Of a DNA stretch of 64,000 nt, positions 52,795 through 61,809 are shown in pieces; within the stretch, counting starts at the first letter, position 1; each line of letters opens with the position of its first letter. This DNA is from Methylotenera_A sp046598525. Its GTDB lineage: Bacteria > Pseudomonadota > Gammaproteobacteria > Burkholderiales > Methylophilaceae. A program made the translations under genes and the position numbers. Below the pieces are notes generated by a model. The model worked only from the letters and a program-made list of their open reading frames with translations, was not told the DNA's origin and made no database searches. The stretch is from the NCBI GenBank assembly GCA_046598525.1, contig JBKJIJ010000004.1, forward strand, positions 183,343-247,342, read 5' to 3'.

Positions 52795-52920
52795 GGTGAT
52801 TACATTGCACCAACTCTTGTTGTGAAGATTCCCCAGCTTTTAGTTGATACGCCTATCGCAATTTCTTATTTCAATTCATTCATTACTAAAATAATGAGAT
52901 TAAATATGTTAATGGCCTAA
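52795..52920 (+). pseudogene. coding-like remnant GDYIAPTLVVKIPQ
   Basis: In frame with the gene before it but after its stop, the DNA reads LGDYIAPTLVVKIPQLLVDT and on to LMA at 52920. A related, damaged version (GDFLASTIVVKI) lies at 59115-59165. This suggests remains of a mobile gene in two copies. Family unknown. Confidence 0.4.
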
Positions 52921-53368
52921 GCGCTTTTCCCCTCACACCACTAAATGAATCGTCCATAGATTAAGCCTCAATCATTGGGTTAGTGGAAAGGCTTGTAGAA
53001 GTAAATGTTAATTCTATTGCTGTTTTAGGTTCAACTGGATGCTACCCCTGCCTAAGTAGAAAAGAACGCGCCCAAGTGGCTAAAAATGCTGTTGCAACCG
53101 CTGCAAATATACCTGTTGTAGTGGGTATTAGTGCTTTATGTACTGAGGATGTTTTGACGCTGGCAGAGGATTCTCAAAAAGCAGGAGCTAAAGGAAAATT
53201 ACTTTCACAATATCCTATCGAAAATTGACGGGTGATGAAGTATTTACACATTATGAAACAGTCAGCAAGAACATCTCAATTCCATTATGTGTATATGAGT
53301 ATCCAAGTACTACCAACTTTGTATTCAGTTATGAGTTGTATGGAAGAATTTCTGAATTAAAGAATTGA
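52914..53368 (+). pseudogene. dapA-family (dihydrodipicolinate synthase-like) pseudogene
   Basis: Reads GLSAFPLTPLNESSID, stop (52959-52961), then VNSIAVLGSTGCYPCLSRKE and VPVVVGISALCTED, the start of a DapA-type TIM barrel. Near 53210 the frame shifts and continues SYRKLTGDEVFTHYETVSK to a stop at 53368. One in-frame stop, one frameshift and a missing C-terminal half (no catalytic Lys region) make it dead. Confidence 0.85.
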
Positions 53369-53459
53369 ATCGCCACTAATTTTTTAGGCACTAATCAGCC
53401 ATTATTCTAAAAGATAAGTCTAGAAATTTTTATAATTTTATTAAGGGCTTTAATTATTG

Positions 53460-53852
53460 TTATTCATTTTCTTCAACATAACTTTCACAACCTTCGTTGA
53501 AAGAATTTGAGTTTCCATCGCAATTATTAGCATCATCTATAGAGTTTTCTTCAGCCCACTCATATCCAGCCTCATGACCAGAACAATCATCAGTACATTC
53601 ATACCCTTTGAATGTGAGTTTTTCTGGATTTGATGAATCTAGTTCACCCTCAATTAATTCTTCATTAGGAACAATATTTGAGCCTTCCAAGCTTGAAGAC
53701 TCCTGTTCGATGACTGATAACTCTTCAGTTTTGATATCTTCAATATCTGATTGTGGTATTTCACGAGTACAAGATAATAAAAATATAAATGTTAAGTAAC
53801 ACAGCAAATCTATTCTGTAGGGACTCGAATTACTTAATTTTTTAAACATCAT
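53460..53852 (-). CDS. Cys-rich lipoprotein downstream of hxsC
   Basis: A 130-aa protein with a lipobox (FLLSC, Cys28), an acidic linker and a C-terminal block YECTDDCSGHEAGYEWAEEN, then NCDGNSNSFNEGCESY, a four-cysteine pattern I recall from small secreted proteins. It starts 10 bp after hxsC on the same strand, so it is probably in the Hxs operon. Its role is unknown; it may be a partner or a further substrate. Confidence 0.65.
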   Translation of the reverse strand: MMFKKLSNSSPYRIDLLCYLTFIFLLSCTREIPQSDIEDIKTEELSVIEQESSSLEGSNIVPNEELIEGELDSSNPEKLTFKGYECTDDCSGHEAGYEWAEENSIDDANNCDGNSNSFNEGCESYVEENE

Positions 53853-53862
53853 ATTCGTAAAC

Positions 53863-55026
53863 CTAACAAAAAGGGGTTAGGTTTTTGCTGTAACCGTTTT
53901 GTACTCCGGACGAAAAAAGCCCACCACATTCGCTTAATCTTTTGCAGCCATTACATTCTTCTACAAATTCGTTTTTCCAATCACTTATAGATTTTTTATA
54001 ATAAGGAAGAACATCATCATTAATCAAACAAAGCTGATGGTTATATATTGATACATTCATTCCATATTGAGCTAGTGTATGAACTGATTCACTTAAGGTA
54101 TCTTTGTAGTCATAAGGGTCAACCCATAATTTGTCTAGATTTGCGCGAGTAAATCCTGTCATTTCTAGACCCATGAGCGCAACATGGTCTACAAATAATA
54201 AATTTCTGCCTATAAATTCACAAAGTTGCTTCAATCTACCTATCGATTGCTTATGTAATACAACCCTAATTTCAACTTTTTGATTAAGTTTTTTTAAATT
54301 TAAAATACCTAATATTGTCTCGTCAAACGCTCCTTTAGCCTGAACAATATAATCATGTTGTCCAGCATCATCTGAATAGAGGGGGATTCCAATCATCATG
54401 TCTGGATGATTAATGTTTGCATAACTATTAGTAAAAGATTCGCTTATGAATGCTCTGCCATTTGATAAGATATGAATGCTAGTGTCCGGCAAATAACTTT
54501 TAGTTAACCTGAGAACATCTAGAAATCGTTCTTTAAATATTGTTGGCTCTCCACCTGTAAAACATAACTCACGAGTATATTTAGGAATCATTGGAATTAA
54601 TGAGTTAATCTCATCTAATAACCATGAGTCATCAATTGCTTTTGGCGGCTGAGAGCACATCAAACAGTAGTGATTGCATTGTTCTGTGATAAGTATCCCG
54701 TTGTTAGGGGAGTTAGCTCTATACATAACTCTAATTGCTGATTTTTCCTTTGAAACACGTATTACGTCATCATTATCAATGTATGAATAATCACTTGCTA
54801 AAACAGTATATTCAGCACTTTTTGGAAGTAGGCTAATGCAATTTAATAAATTATCTAAGATGATGTAATGTTTAAAACCATCTGGGATATCTTCATCCAC
54901 TACTAAATAGGCTTTAGAAGCTTTTAAGATGTTAGGAAGATTTTTATTTGTACTGATACTAAAAAGACTGCTATCAGGGCCACCGGCACTCTGAATTTCA
55001 ATCACTTTTCCACCAAGCTTTAACAT
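53863..55026 (-). CDS. hxsC: HxsC, His-Xaa-Ser system radical SAM protein
   Basis: A 387-aa radical-SAM enzyme. The [4Fe-4S] motif is TEQCNHYCLMC (CxxxCxxC) after an unusual 130-aa N-terminal part; CFTGGEPT binds SAM. The C-terminus has CNGCKRLSECGG and a final PFC. It is the second of the paired radical-SAM maturases of the Hxs system. I place the start at ATG 55026; it overlaps hxsB by 7 bp. Confidence 0.9.
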   Translation of the reverse strand: MLKLGGKVIEIQSAGGPDSSLFSISTNKNLPNILKASKAYLVVDEDIPDGFKHYIILDNLLNCISLLPKSAEYTVLASDYSYIDNDDVIRVSKEKSAIRVMYRANSPNNGILITEQCNHYCLMCSQPPKAIDDSWLLDEINSLIPMIPKYTRELCFTGGEPTIFKERFLDVLRLTKSYLPDTSIHILSNGRAFISESFTNSYANINHPDMMIGIPLYSDDAGQHDYIVQAKGAFDETILGILNLKKLNQKVEIRVVLHKQSIGRLKQLCEFIGRNLLFVDHVALMGLEMTGFTRANLDKLWVDPYDYKDTLSESVHTLAQYGMNVSIYNHQLCLINDDVLPYYKKSISDWKNEFVEECNGCKRLSECGGLFSSGVQNGYSKNLTPFC

Positions 55027-56480
55027 CGATTTGCCCAACTTAAAAATATACGTTTGGTTTCTTCATCAGATTCCATCAGCTCAATAAGATGTTTGTATAT
55101 AGCCATATTGCGCTTGCAAAACTCAGACTCTGGTTTTCTCGCAACCGAGTCTCCATGAACGGCGTGATGATATACTGGCTCAGCCCCACAATAAGGCTCA
55201 AATGCACAGTCTGAACACATAGGAACACTTAATGTAAATGAGCTCTCTAATGCATCAAGGAGTTTGTCTGAGAGCATAATTTCTTCATAACTATTTTGTT
55301 CAATATTACCTAAGAGGAAACTTTGGTCTCCCATTTCTGCAAGCATTCTACTTTCGTCAGACGCATAGACACCACCATCATAATTAATAACGATAGCTGC
55401 TATTCCAATTCCGGCTGGATTCATTAAATCAACAAAGCCAGGGTCATTAGAAGTTAGCATTTTGGTAAGTATTAAAGAGGTGTAATGTTCCGTGAATTTG
55501 ACTCCAACTTTGTTTAATTCAATAATATAAGCCAAACCTTCTTTGTAAAACTCTAACCATCTTTCAGTGTTATAAGAGCGATATTTTTTTGTTTTAATTG
55601 CAAATCCATATGGAGACAGTGGTCTGAGAAATATACCCTCGAAGCCTAAACGTAAATATTCATCAACTATAGATTTGACTTGAGAAAGACTTTGTTCTGT
55701 AGTGGTCATTAATGCAGAAACGCTATCGAACCCTAAAGCAAGCCTTGCTTTTGCCAAGCCTTCTACAAATTTTTGATGACTGTTTTTGCCGGCTCTAGGC
55801 CTATTGGTATTGTGAAGTTCTTCAGTACCATCTAGAGATGAAGATAGAAATATATTATGTTCCTTACAAAACTCTAAAATCTCATCTGTAAGTAAGGATA
55901 ACGTAGTAGCAATAACAAATGCTAAATCCCTTTTAAGGGATTCATTGCGTCTTTTTGCTTCAATGACTATATATTTAACCAATTCAAAATTTAATAACGG
56001 TTCACCACCTTGAAATTCGATTTTTAATGCGGTTGAAGGAGACCGAAATACTAAATCTAGACCTTTGTCGGCCATATTTCTTGTCATATCAAATGCTGCT
56101 TTATCCTCAGACTGTCTCGATACTTGGCAATATGGACAGCTATGGTCACACCGAAGAGTAACAACGAATATATGTAAGTTAGTAAAATTAGCTAGTCTTG
56201 AAAGTTTAGTTCTTACTTTTAAAGCTAACAATTGAATGGCGGCTCTATCTGCTGGCTCGTATATAAAATGCCTAGCACGAAGATGTGAATAGATAGGTTC
56301 TTCGGGAACCAACTCTAAATTTATAATTTTTTCTAAATTATGATTATCTACAACTGTAAATTCGCCTGATAGGTTAGTCAGAACGTATTTGTTAGCATTT
56401 AATTTATTAAATTTAAATGGCAGAAGTTGATAGGATTTTTTACTTGGTAGAAACTCTGCTTTATCAAAAAATTTACTCAT
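55020..56480 (-). CDS. hxsB: HxsB, His-Xaa-Ser system radical SAM/SPASM protein
   Basis: A 486-aa radical-SAM enzyme. TLRCDHSCPYCQVSRQ holds the CxxxCxxC cluster motif, FQGGEPLLNF the SAM site. A SPASM-type tail (CSDCAFEPYCGAEPV, then EFCKRN) binds auxiliary clusters. It should modify the HxsA core peptide, probably with HxsC. Overlaps hxsD by 8 bp, so translation is coupled. Confidence 0.92.
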   Translation of the reverse strand: MSKFFDKAEFLPSKKSYQLLPFKFNKLNANKYVLTNLSGEFTVVDNHNLEKIINLELVPEEPIYSHLRARHFIYEPADRAAIQLLALKVRTKLSRLANFTNLHIFVVTLRCDHSCPYCQVSRQSEDKAAFDMTRNMADKGLDLVFRSPSTALKIEFQGGEPLLNFELVKYIVIEAKRRNESLKRDLAFVIATTLSLLTDEILEFCKEHNIFLSSSLDGTEELHNTNRPRAGKNSHQKFVEGLAKARLALGFDSVSALMTTTEQSLSQVKSIVDEYLRLGFEGIFLRPLSPYGFAIKTKKYRSYNTERWLEFYKEGLAYIIELNKVGVKFTEHYTSLILTKMLTSNDPGFVDLMNPAGIGIAAIVINYDGGVYASDESRMLAEMGDQSFLLGNIEQNSYEEIMLSDKLLDALESSFTLSVPMCSDCAFEPYCGAEPVYHHAVHGDSVARKPESEFCKRNMAIYKHLIELMESDEETKRIFLSWANRC

Positions 56481-56781
56481 TAGCCAATAATCCGGAATTC
56501 GAGAAGGCTATCCCAAGAACTAAATTCCGTACGGCTTCTGTTTCATTTTTGACTTTAATACGTAAGTGCTGGTCTAGAACCTCTTTTTTAAATTCATCGA
56601 GATAGTGTTCATTACCTTCAGCACTCATGTCTTGAGTTGGAGTTAGAGTGCACTTTATTATGTTTTCATTAAGAACGAAATCAACTGTATAAAGATGTAT
56701 AAAACGATAAGCAGCATGTTGAATAGCTTCAACAGAAAAAAAATGCTCATCAAAAATGAGCAAATTACTACTTCTAGCCAT
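56473..56781 (-). CDS. hxsD: HxsD, His-Xaa-Ser system accessory protein
   Basis: A 102-aa protein: LLIFDEHFFSVEAIQHAAYRF at the start, then FVLNENIIKCTLTP and LDEFKKEVLDQHLRIKVKNETEAVRNLVLGIAF, the small HxsD family pattern. It is probably a precursor-binding or chaperone partner of the radical-SAM enzymes. Its ATG shares one base with the hxsA stop (TAATG). Confidence 0.9.
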   Translation of the reverse strand: MARSSNLLIFDEHFFSVEAIQHAAYRFIHLYTVDFVLNENIIKCTLTPTQDMSAEGNEHYLDEFKKEVLDQHLRIKVKNETEAVRNLVLGIAFSNSGLLANE

Positions 56782-57050
56782 TATCTATAACTTGATTGGT
56801 GAGAGCTATGTGATGAATGAGAGCTATGTGAGCTGTGAGAGCTATGTGATGTGTGATAAGACATGAGCTGACTTTGTGCAGGAGTTTTTAGAATGAATTT
56901 AAAAACATCGCTATTATCAACATTTACTGAAGTTACTACATCAATATCTACAAGTTGCTTTTGTGTAATATCTACATTAGCAGAGACTTGTGTGGTTAGT
57001 AAAACAGATGTAAGAGCTGCTAATGGAACTAAGAAATTACGTTTTTTCAT
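56781..57050 (-). CDS. hxsA: HxsA, His-Xaa-Ser repeat precursor peptide
   Basis: An 89-aa protein. An N-terminal signal-like segment (LVPLAALTSVLLTTQVSA) precedes a hydrophilic leader and a core at 66-86 with seven histidines spaced exactly every three residues (H66, 69, 72, 75, 78, 81, 84): HTS, five HSS units, HQS, ending SSYR. AAAGGGGAAACTTT precedes the ATG. It is the presumed substrate of HxsB/HxsC. The same DNA reads GAGAGCTATGTGA-like repeats, which shows the repeat is at codon level. Confidence 0.93.
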   Translation of the reverse strand: MKKRNFLVPLAALTSVLLTTQVSANVDITQKQLVDIDVVTSVNVDNSDVFKFILKTPAQSQLMSYHTSHSSHSSHSSHSSHSSHQSSYR

Positions 57051-57292
57051 AAAGTTTCCCCTTTGTTTTTGTAAGTTTATTCCTACAAAATATTAAAGTC
57101 TAGATATTAATGTGGGTGAAACAATTATTAATGTATAAAAAGAATTTAAAGTTTAAAATTTAAATCTATAAGGTTACTTCTATGATGCAATGGAAGATAA
57201 AATGTACATTTTCGTAAGTGACAGATTTCATTGAAAACTGTTTATATAATTGTGTAGTTAAATTTTAATAATAAGTGTAAATAAGGTTTGCT

Positions 57293-57808
57293 ATGAAATT
57301 TCTGTTCATTCTACTTTTAGTTATTTCCCCATTAATAACTAACGCACAAATCTTCAAATGTAAAACCTCTACTGGCAAGATTACTTATTCCGAATCTGCT
57401 TGCCCTAAGAACATGAGTGGTGGTGAGATTATTCTTGAAGATAATGCAATTGATAGCTCTTATCTAAGAAACAAAGTTGAATCTCAAAAAATGCAGAAGT
57501 TGAATTCATCATCCTCTCAAACAACAGTCACTACTATGATTTCGAATAACTCCAATAAATATATGACTAGTTATGATAAAGAAATTCGCTTAAAACAACT
57601 TAAGGTACAAATGAGTGATATGACTTATTTTGAAAAAAAAGCAGATGCTGAAAACGAATATTCAAAATTAAGTAGTAGAGAGCCCAGAAGCCTCACATAT
57701 GAATTAGAAAAAAGAAGAAATAATTTAAAAGTAGATTTAACTCACCGCGACCCATTAAAAAGACAAAATGCTCTTAGGGATTTATCGGATGTTTATGCAA
57801 ATTATTAG
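57293..57808 (+). CDS. DUF4124 exported protein
   Basis: A 171-aa protein with a signal peptide (ILLLVISPLITNA) and the DUF4124 pattern QIFKCKTSTGKITYSESACP with a disulfide pair. A long polar, coiled tail follows. TAAGG precedes the ATG. It is divergent from the Hxs operon over about 240 bp. Confidence 0.82.
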   Translation: MKFLFILLLVISPLITNAQIFKCKTSTGKITYSESACPKNMSGGEIILEDNAIDSSYLRNKVESQKMQKLNSSSSQTTVTTMISNNSNKYMTSYDKEIRLKQLKVQMSDMTYFEKKADAENEYSKLSSREPRSLTYELEKRRNNLKVDLTHRDPLKRQNALRDLSDVYANY

Positions 57809-57851
57809 GGTGGGTTTAAAAACCAACTACCAATAAACTCAGATAAATTAA

Positions 57852-57936
57852 TTATTTAATAGTTTTAAAAGCACAGTAACGTTTCACAGTAGACAGTGAA
57901 AGTTTAAAATGAGATGCCGTTTGACTCAGAGATAAT
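57852..57936 (-). pseudogene. 3'-end fragment of a serine recombinase gene
   Basis: The minus strand reads SLSQTASHFKLSLSTVKRYC, nearly identical to the end of the recombinase at 61810 (SLSQTASHFKISLSTVKRYC), then KTIK and a stop. Only the helix-turn-helix end remains. It marks an old copy of the same recombinase next to hxs DNA. Confidence 0.85.
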
Positions 57937-58129
57937 TCCAATTCTCAACATTTTTAATATATATGCTTTTTTAATATATATGCTTTTAAATGTTATATTT
58001 AATTTCCCTAGAAATGATGAGAAGTAATTACCCACTTTATTAATAAAGTTGTTCCAGTAAAGTATTTGTAGGATACAAAATTTCTTTATAAATTTGCCAA
58101 TTTAAATATTACGAAAATTATTACCATTA

Positions 58130-58855
58130 CTATTTACAAAGATGAGTTACAAGCAGTTCTGATATTGTCCCAGGCTCAATTTCTTCCATAACTGACTCAT
58201 TTGAAAGCCTTTCGTATTGTACTACCCCATTAAGTATGTACGTTCCTTGAATTAATAGCTGCTGTTTAGTCTGACAAAAATATTTTGTGACAGATTGAAT
58301 ATAATTGTAATCAAAATTGGATGTTGAAGAAGTTTTAGGAAAACTAAAAGTTGAGGGCTCTGCAAGATAATACCTAGCCCAGACTTTAACGCCATTATTT
58401 TCTTTCAAAATTTTAGAAAAATTAATATCGACTATAAATCCTTTTTCAATAAGAAAATTCTCCCAACCTTTTTCTAGAGGTACAGTTTTGCATTTTTTAT
58501 TTTCAAATTTGGAAAAATAGAGGCGGTTACTTTCACCAATACATTGATATCTCGTTTTTGATTCTTTGAAATGAGCTCCTTTTGATGGCTCTTGTATATT
58601 CGCTAACGTTTTATCGCAACGATGCTCTTTAAGAAGCTTTGTGCGAAGATTTACTAATTTCTCAACAGTTAAATTTGGATATTTAACTGTTGCCCATTGC
58701 ATGAATCTTTCCAATGATGATTGCTGCTCAGCTTCGGTTGCTAAACTTTCTGGACATTGAAATGATTCTGAGAAGTTGAGATACGACATAGGCATTTGTG
58801 CATATGAAAAAGAACAGAAACCCAAAAACAAAATTGCGAAAAGTGAATTTTTCAA
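58130..58855 (-). CDS. surface-adhesin protein E-like exported protein
   Basis: A 241-aa protein with a signal peptide (LFAILFLGFCSFSYAQ) if TTG 58855 is the start; AGGACGCTCA precedes it. The C-terminal part (VKVWARYYLAEPSTF, then FCQTKQQLLIQGTYI, ENVMEEIEPGTISELL-like) matches the Adhesin_E group. Role in island unknown. Confidence 0.72.
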   Translation of the reverse strand: MKNSLFAILFLGFCSFSYAQMPMSYLNFSESFQCPESLATEAEQQSSLERFMQWATVKYPNLTVEKLVNLRTKLLKEHRCDKTLANIQEPSKGAHFKESKTRYQCIGESNRLYFSKFENKKCKTVPLEKGWENFLIEKGFIVDINFSKILKENNGVKVWARYYLAEPSTFSFPKTSSTSNFDYNYIQSVTKYFCQTKQQLLIQGTYILNGVVQYERLSNESVMEEIEPGTISELLVTHLCK

Positions 58856-59608
58856 ATGAGCGTCCTGATTTTTATAATTAAAAAAATAAAATGTAATCAA
58901 AAATTTGTATAACAAAATATAAGGATTTTATTTCCTATTTTCTGACGGTTTACCGAATGGTCAAAGTATCGGGAAAAAATTCTTAGATATATAAAGTGGT
59001 TGACAAAGAAACAATGCAATCTTGTACATTAGTGCAATCTCTACTCAGAAGTATTACATTCCCGCTCGGTATATTTTATTGGATATTTAATTATTTAAAT
59101 CTCACCGACGACTCGGTGATTTCCTAGCATCTACAATAGTAGTAAAGATTTCCCCAACTAACAGTAGTTACTTATAAAGTAACTATTTAATCTATTCATA
59201 AGATACTTCTTATTTCATTAAAAATGTTCAGCGGCCTTACTGCCTTTTAATAAACACCACTGAATGTATCATCAAATAATCAAGTCATAATTACGGGTAA
59301 AGAATAGAAATTTTTATCAAAATTAATTTTAAATTGCTATTTTTCACAAAAGTGGATATTACCCCTGTACAAGTAGATAATAATGCCTCCTGTGAGCTTA
59401 AAATGCTGTTGCTGAAGCAAAGTTTATTTTTTACACACTGTGTATCAATGCATTACTACTCAGAATCTTGATTAGTGGCGTTTCATTTAAAAATGTAGAT
59501 TAATTAAAGATAATTTAAACACTCCAGATAGGCATGGTGTCTTTGAATAGTCTATTTATTTAATTTACTTTTAACTAAAACGGGTGATGTCCATACTAAT
59601 TAAATTAA
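58856..59608. other. 750-bp stretch without an intact gene
   Basis: AT-rich. It contains a hairpin TCACCGAcgacTCGGTGA (59102-59119) and a damaged coding remnant (GDFLASTIVVKI, 59115-59165). Nothing else is convincing. Confidence 0.5.
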
Positions 59609-60973
59609 TTATGAGTTTAGTTCTGAAATCTTTTTTTTATAAATTTCTAGAAGACATATTTCATCTGCACACAAATTCCTTTCGCTTAGCCATTCTCTTT
59701 GAGCATGCATTAATGTGCTTTTCTCAGATGATTGAGATAATTTATCTGTATATAATGAACTCATCTCATTATCTAGAATAGCCAAGTTTTCATTTGAACA
59801 AATTAATAATTCTTGAGGTAACGTAGTATCTGAACAATTAAAACTAGGTAATACTTTATATTCAGTGGTGAGATTTGATGAATATGACTTCATAGAGTTT
59901 TCTCTTTCACTTAAGTTATCTCTTTCTAGCCGGTAATCCTTTTGACATCCAAGTTGAACAAGTTGAGTATTACTTTCGCTACTCAAGTTTAAAGTTTGTA
60001 AGATTTCGTCCGTTACGCCTATGTCCGCACCAACATCTAAATCACATTTGTTAGTTTCTGCAAAGTTCTTAACTCTAGTCAAATCTCCTTTTACTTGCAA
60101 TAACACTTGATTTCCTTCATTTGGACAACAGCCTATCCATTTTTTGAGGTGCTGATGATTGAATACTAAAAGCTGGCCTCCTAAAACTTTAATATCCTTC
60201 TTGACCAGATAAATGTTTTTATAATCATAACTTGCCTCAGGTAGGCTCTCAAAAGTACCATCTTTAGTAAGTTCTGAAACTATTTTCGAACCATCTATCA
60301 TATTCTCCCCCGTCTCTTTATTGAGTGTTAGGGATGCTTCAATAAAAGAAGTTACGTCTTCAGCGTAATTACTCTCACTTATATTATTATCTTCATGAGA
60401 TTCATCAACTGACTTTGAGGATTCCTTTTCTGCGTTATTTATTTCACCCTGCGGGCTTATTGTAGAGCTTAAGTTTTCATTAATGGAGTTTTGTTTTTGT
60501 GGTTGTCCAATAAAAAACCCCATTATGAAAATAATTGCAATCAGTGAAATTGTTTGAGGACCATATGTCCAGAAATATCTTAAAAATACCATGTCCCAGA
60601 AACCACGTCCAAAATAAGCAGTGGGTTCGGCATAACTTCTAAGAGCATCAGCAGTTCTCCAAATAAATGGTGATAGGAATAAGAATGCAATACTTGCAAT
60701 AACATACTTTACAAGCGTTCCATAATCTCCAACCTCTATACTAGCAAGTAAAGCTAATACAGGATAGCTGAGACATATTGCAACAACAGCGTAATAAGCT
60801 TGAGGAAGTGAGTCATTTGATTCTTCATCAAAAAAGGTCTGACTTGCATCCATATTTATTTCAGAATTTTCATCGATTTCATCATCATTTAAAACATATA
60901 CCATTTCTCCACAATACCTACATTTGATTGCTTCGATTTGAATATCTTCAGCACAGTACAAACATTTTTTCAT
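59609..60973 (-). CDS. zinc-ribbon membrane protein with a C-terminal LprI domain
   Basis: A 454-aa protein. An N-terminal zinc ribbon (CLYCAEDIQIEAIKCRYC) is followed by three or four transmembrane helices (residues 60-155). A long middle part leads to a C-terminal LprI-like block: PSFNCSDTTLPQELLICSN, NLAILDNEMSSLY and HAQREWLSERNLC. LprI binds lysozyme-type inhibitors in other bacteria. The zinc ribbon is near-identical in plan to that of the next gene. Confidence 0.78.
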   Translation of the reverse strand: MKKCLYCAEDIQIEAIKCRYCGEMVYVLNDDEIDENSEINMDASQTFFDEESNDSLPQAYYAVVAICLSYPVLALLASIEVGDYGTLVKYVIASIAFLFLSPFIWRTADALRSYAEPTAYFGRGFWDMVFLRYFWTYGPQTISLIAIIFIMGFFIGQPQKQNSINENLSSTISPQGEINNAEKESSKSVDESHEDNNISESNYAEDVTSFIEASLTLNKETGENMIDGSKIVSELTKDGTFESLPEASYDYKNIYLVKKDIKVLGGQLLVFNHQHLKKWIGCCPNEGNQVLLQVKGDLTRVKNFAETNKCDLDVGADIGVTDEILQTLNLSSESNTQLVQLGCQKDYRLERDNLSERENSMKSYSSNLTTEYKVLPSFNCSDTTLPQELLICSNENLAILDNEMSSLYTDKLSQSSEKSTLMHAQREWLSERNLCADEICLLEIYKKKISELNS

Positions 60974-61055
60974 ATTTATTTAACTCTGAGATGTTGATTT
61001 AAATTGTAATGAGGATTTAATTAATTAACTATTCTTATATAAATAATTTCGATGT

Positions 61056-61730
61056 TTATATAATGTTTAAATTCTCTCTACAAAATCTACATTTGATGGC
61101 TTCTGATTTAATTTCTTCAGCACAAAAAGGACATTTTTTTGTCAAGTTCAAAGCTGACTTTATTGGTTTTGAAGAGACAAGTTGAGCATTATTTAAAGAT
61201 TGGCTTTTATTTTTTAAATTACATTTAGTGTTTATTAGCTTAATTATATCTTCGTCCATTTTTAGTAACCCACTATTTATAGATATTTCGCCAGTAGACT
61301 GGTTGGTATCAGCTGATGGTAATAGAATTCCTTTATTAACAAATTTACTGATTAAAGAATTATTTTTTGGAACGTATTTAAAAGGGTTTTTAATAGAAAT
61401 AATAAGTTGTTCAGCTCCAAATTGCTGAGCTAATTTTGCTCCACTAATTTCAGTCCAAGGAATTAATCTTACGGCTAAAAAAGGCATGTTGATTGAAATT
61501 CCTTTGTTACTTATAACAATACCAATATTTTTTAAAAGTAGTATGTAGAGAGTAACTAGACTGGCAACTATACCCAATCCAACAGTTGGTACAAGTATAA
61601 GTTTTTCATATGTAGTTAATTCGTAATAGTTATAAAATAATTGATACCATGCAAAAAATGTACTTATAAAAAAGACAGCAAATCCTATTTTTACATTGGC
61701 ACGACTTAAGGGTATTTTTATATTACTCAT
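61056..61730 (-). CDS. STM3941-like membrane protein with a C-terminal zinc ribbon
   Basis: A 224-aa protein with two transmembrane helices near the start (VKIGFAVFFISTFFAWYQLF, ILVPTVGLGIVASLVTLYILL), a PH-like region (GISINMPFLAVRLIPWTEISGA) and a C-terminal zinc ribbon CPFCAEEIKSEAIKCRFC. It likely shares a partner with the gene at 59609. STM3941 similarity is by pattern only. Confidence 0.65.
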   Translation of the reverse strand: MSNIKIPLSRANVKIGFAVFFISTFFAWYQLFYNYYELTTYEKLILVPTVGLGIVASLVTLYILLLKNIGIVISNKGISINMPFLAVRLIPWTEISGAKLAQQFGAEQLIISIKNPFKYVPKNNSLISKFVNKGILLPSADTNQSTGEISINSGLLKMDEDIIKLINTKCNLKNKSQSLNNAQLVSSKPIKSALNLTKKCPFCAEEIKSEAIKCRFCRENLNII

Positions 61731-61809
61731 TTTTTTCCTATAGATTTGTGTTATTTTTTTGAATATAGTTAATGAAGAAATTTAGCTGTTTGTTATAAAT
61801 AACCTTAAC

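Noticed and set aside
56781..56880. Simple-sequence DNA at the end of hxsA
   Set aside because: Codons vary while His-Ser-Ser is kept, so it is selected protein repeat, not slippage DNA.
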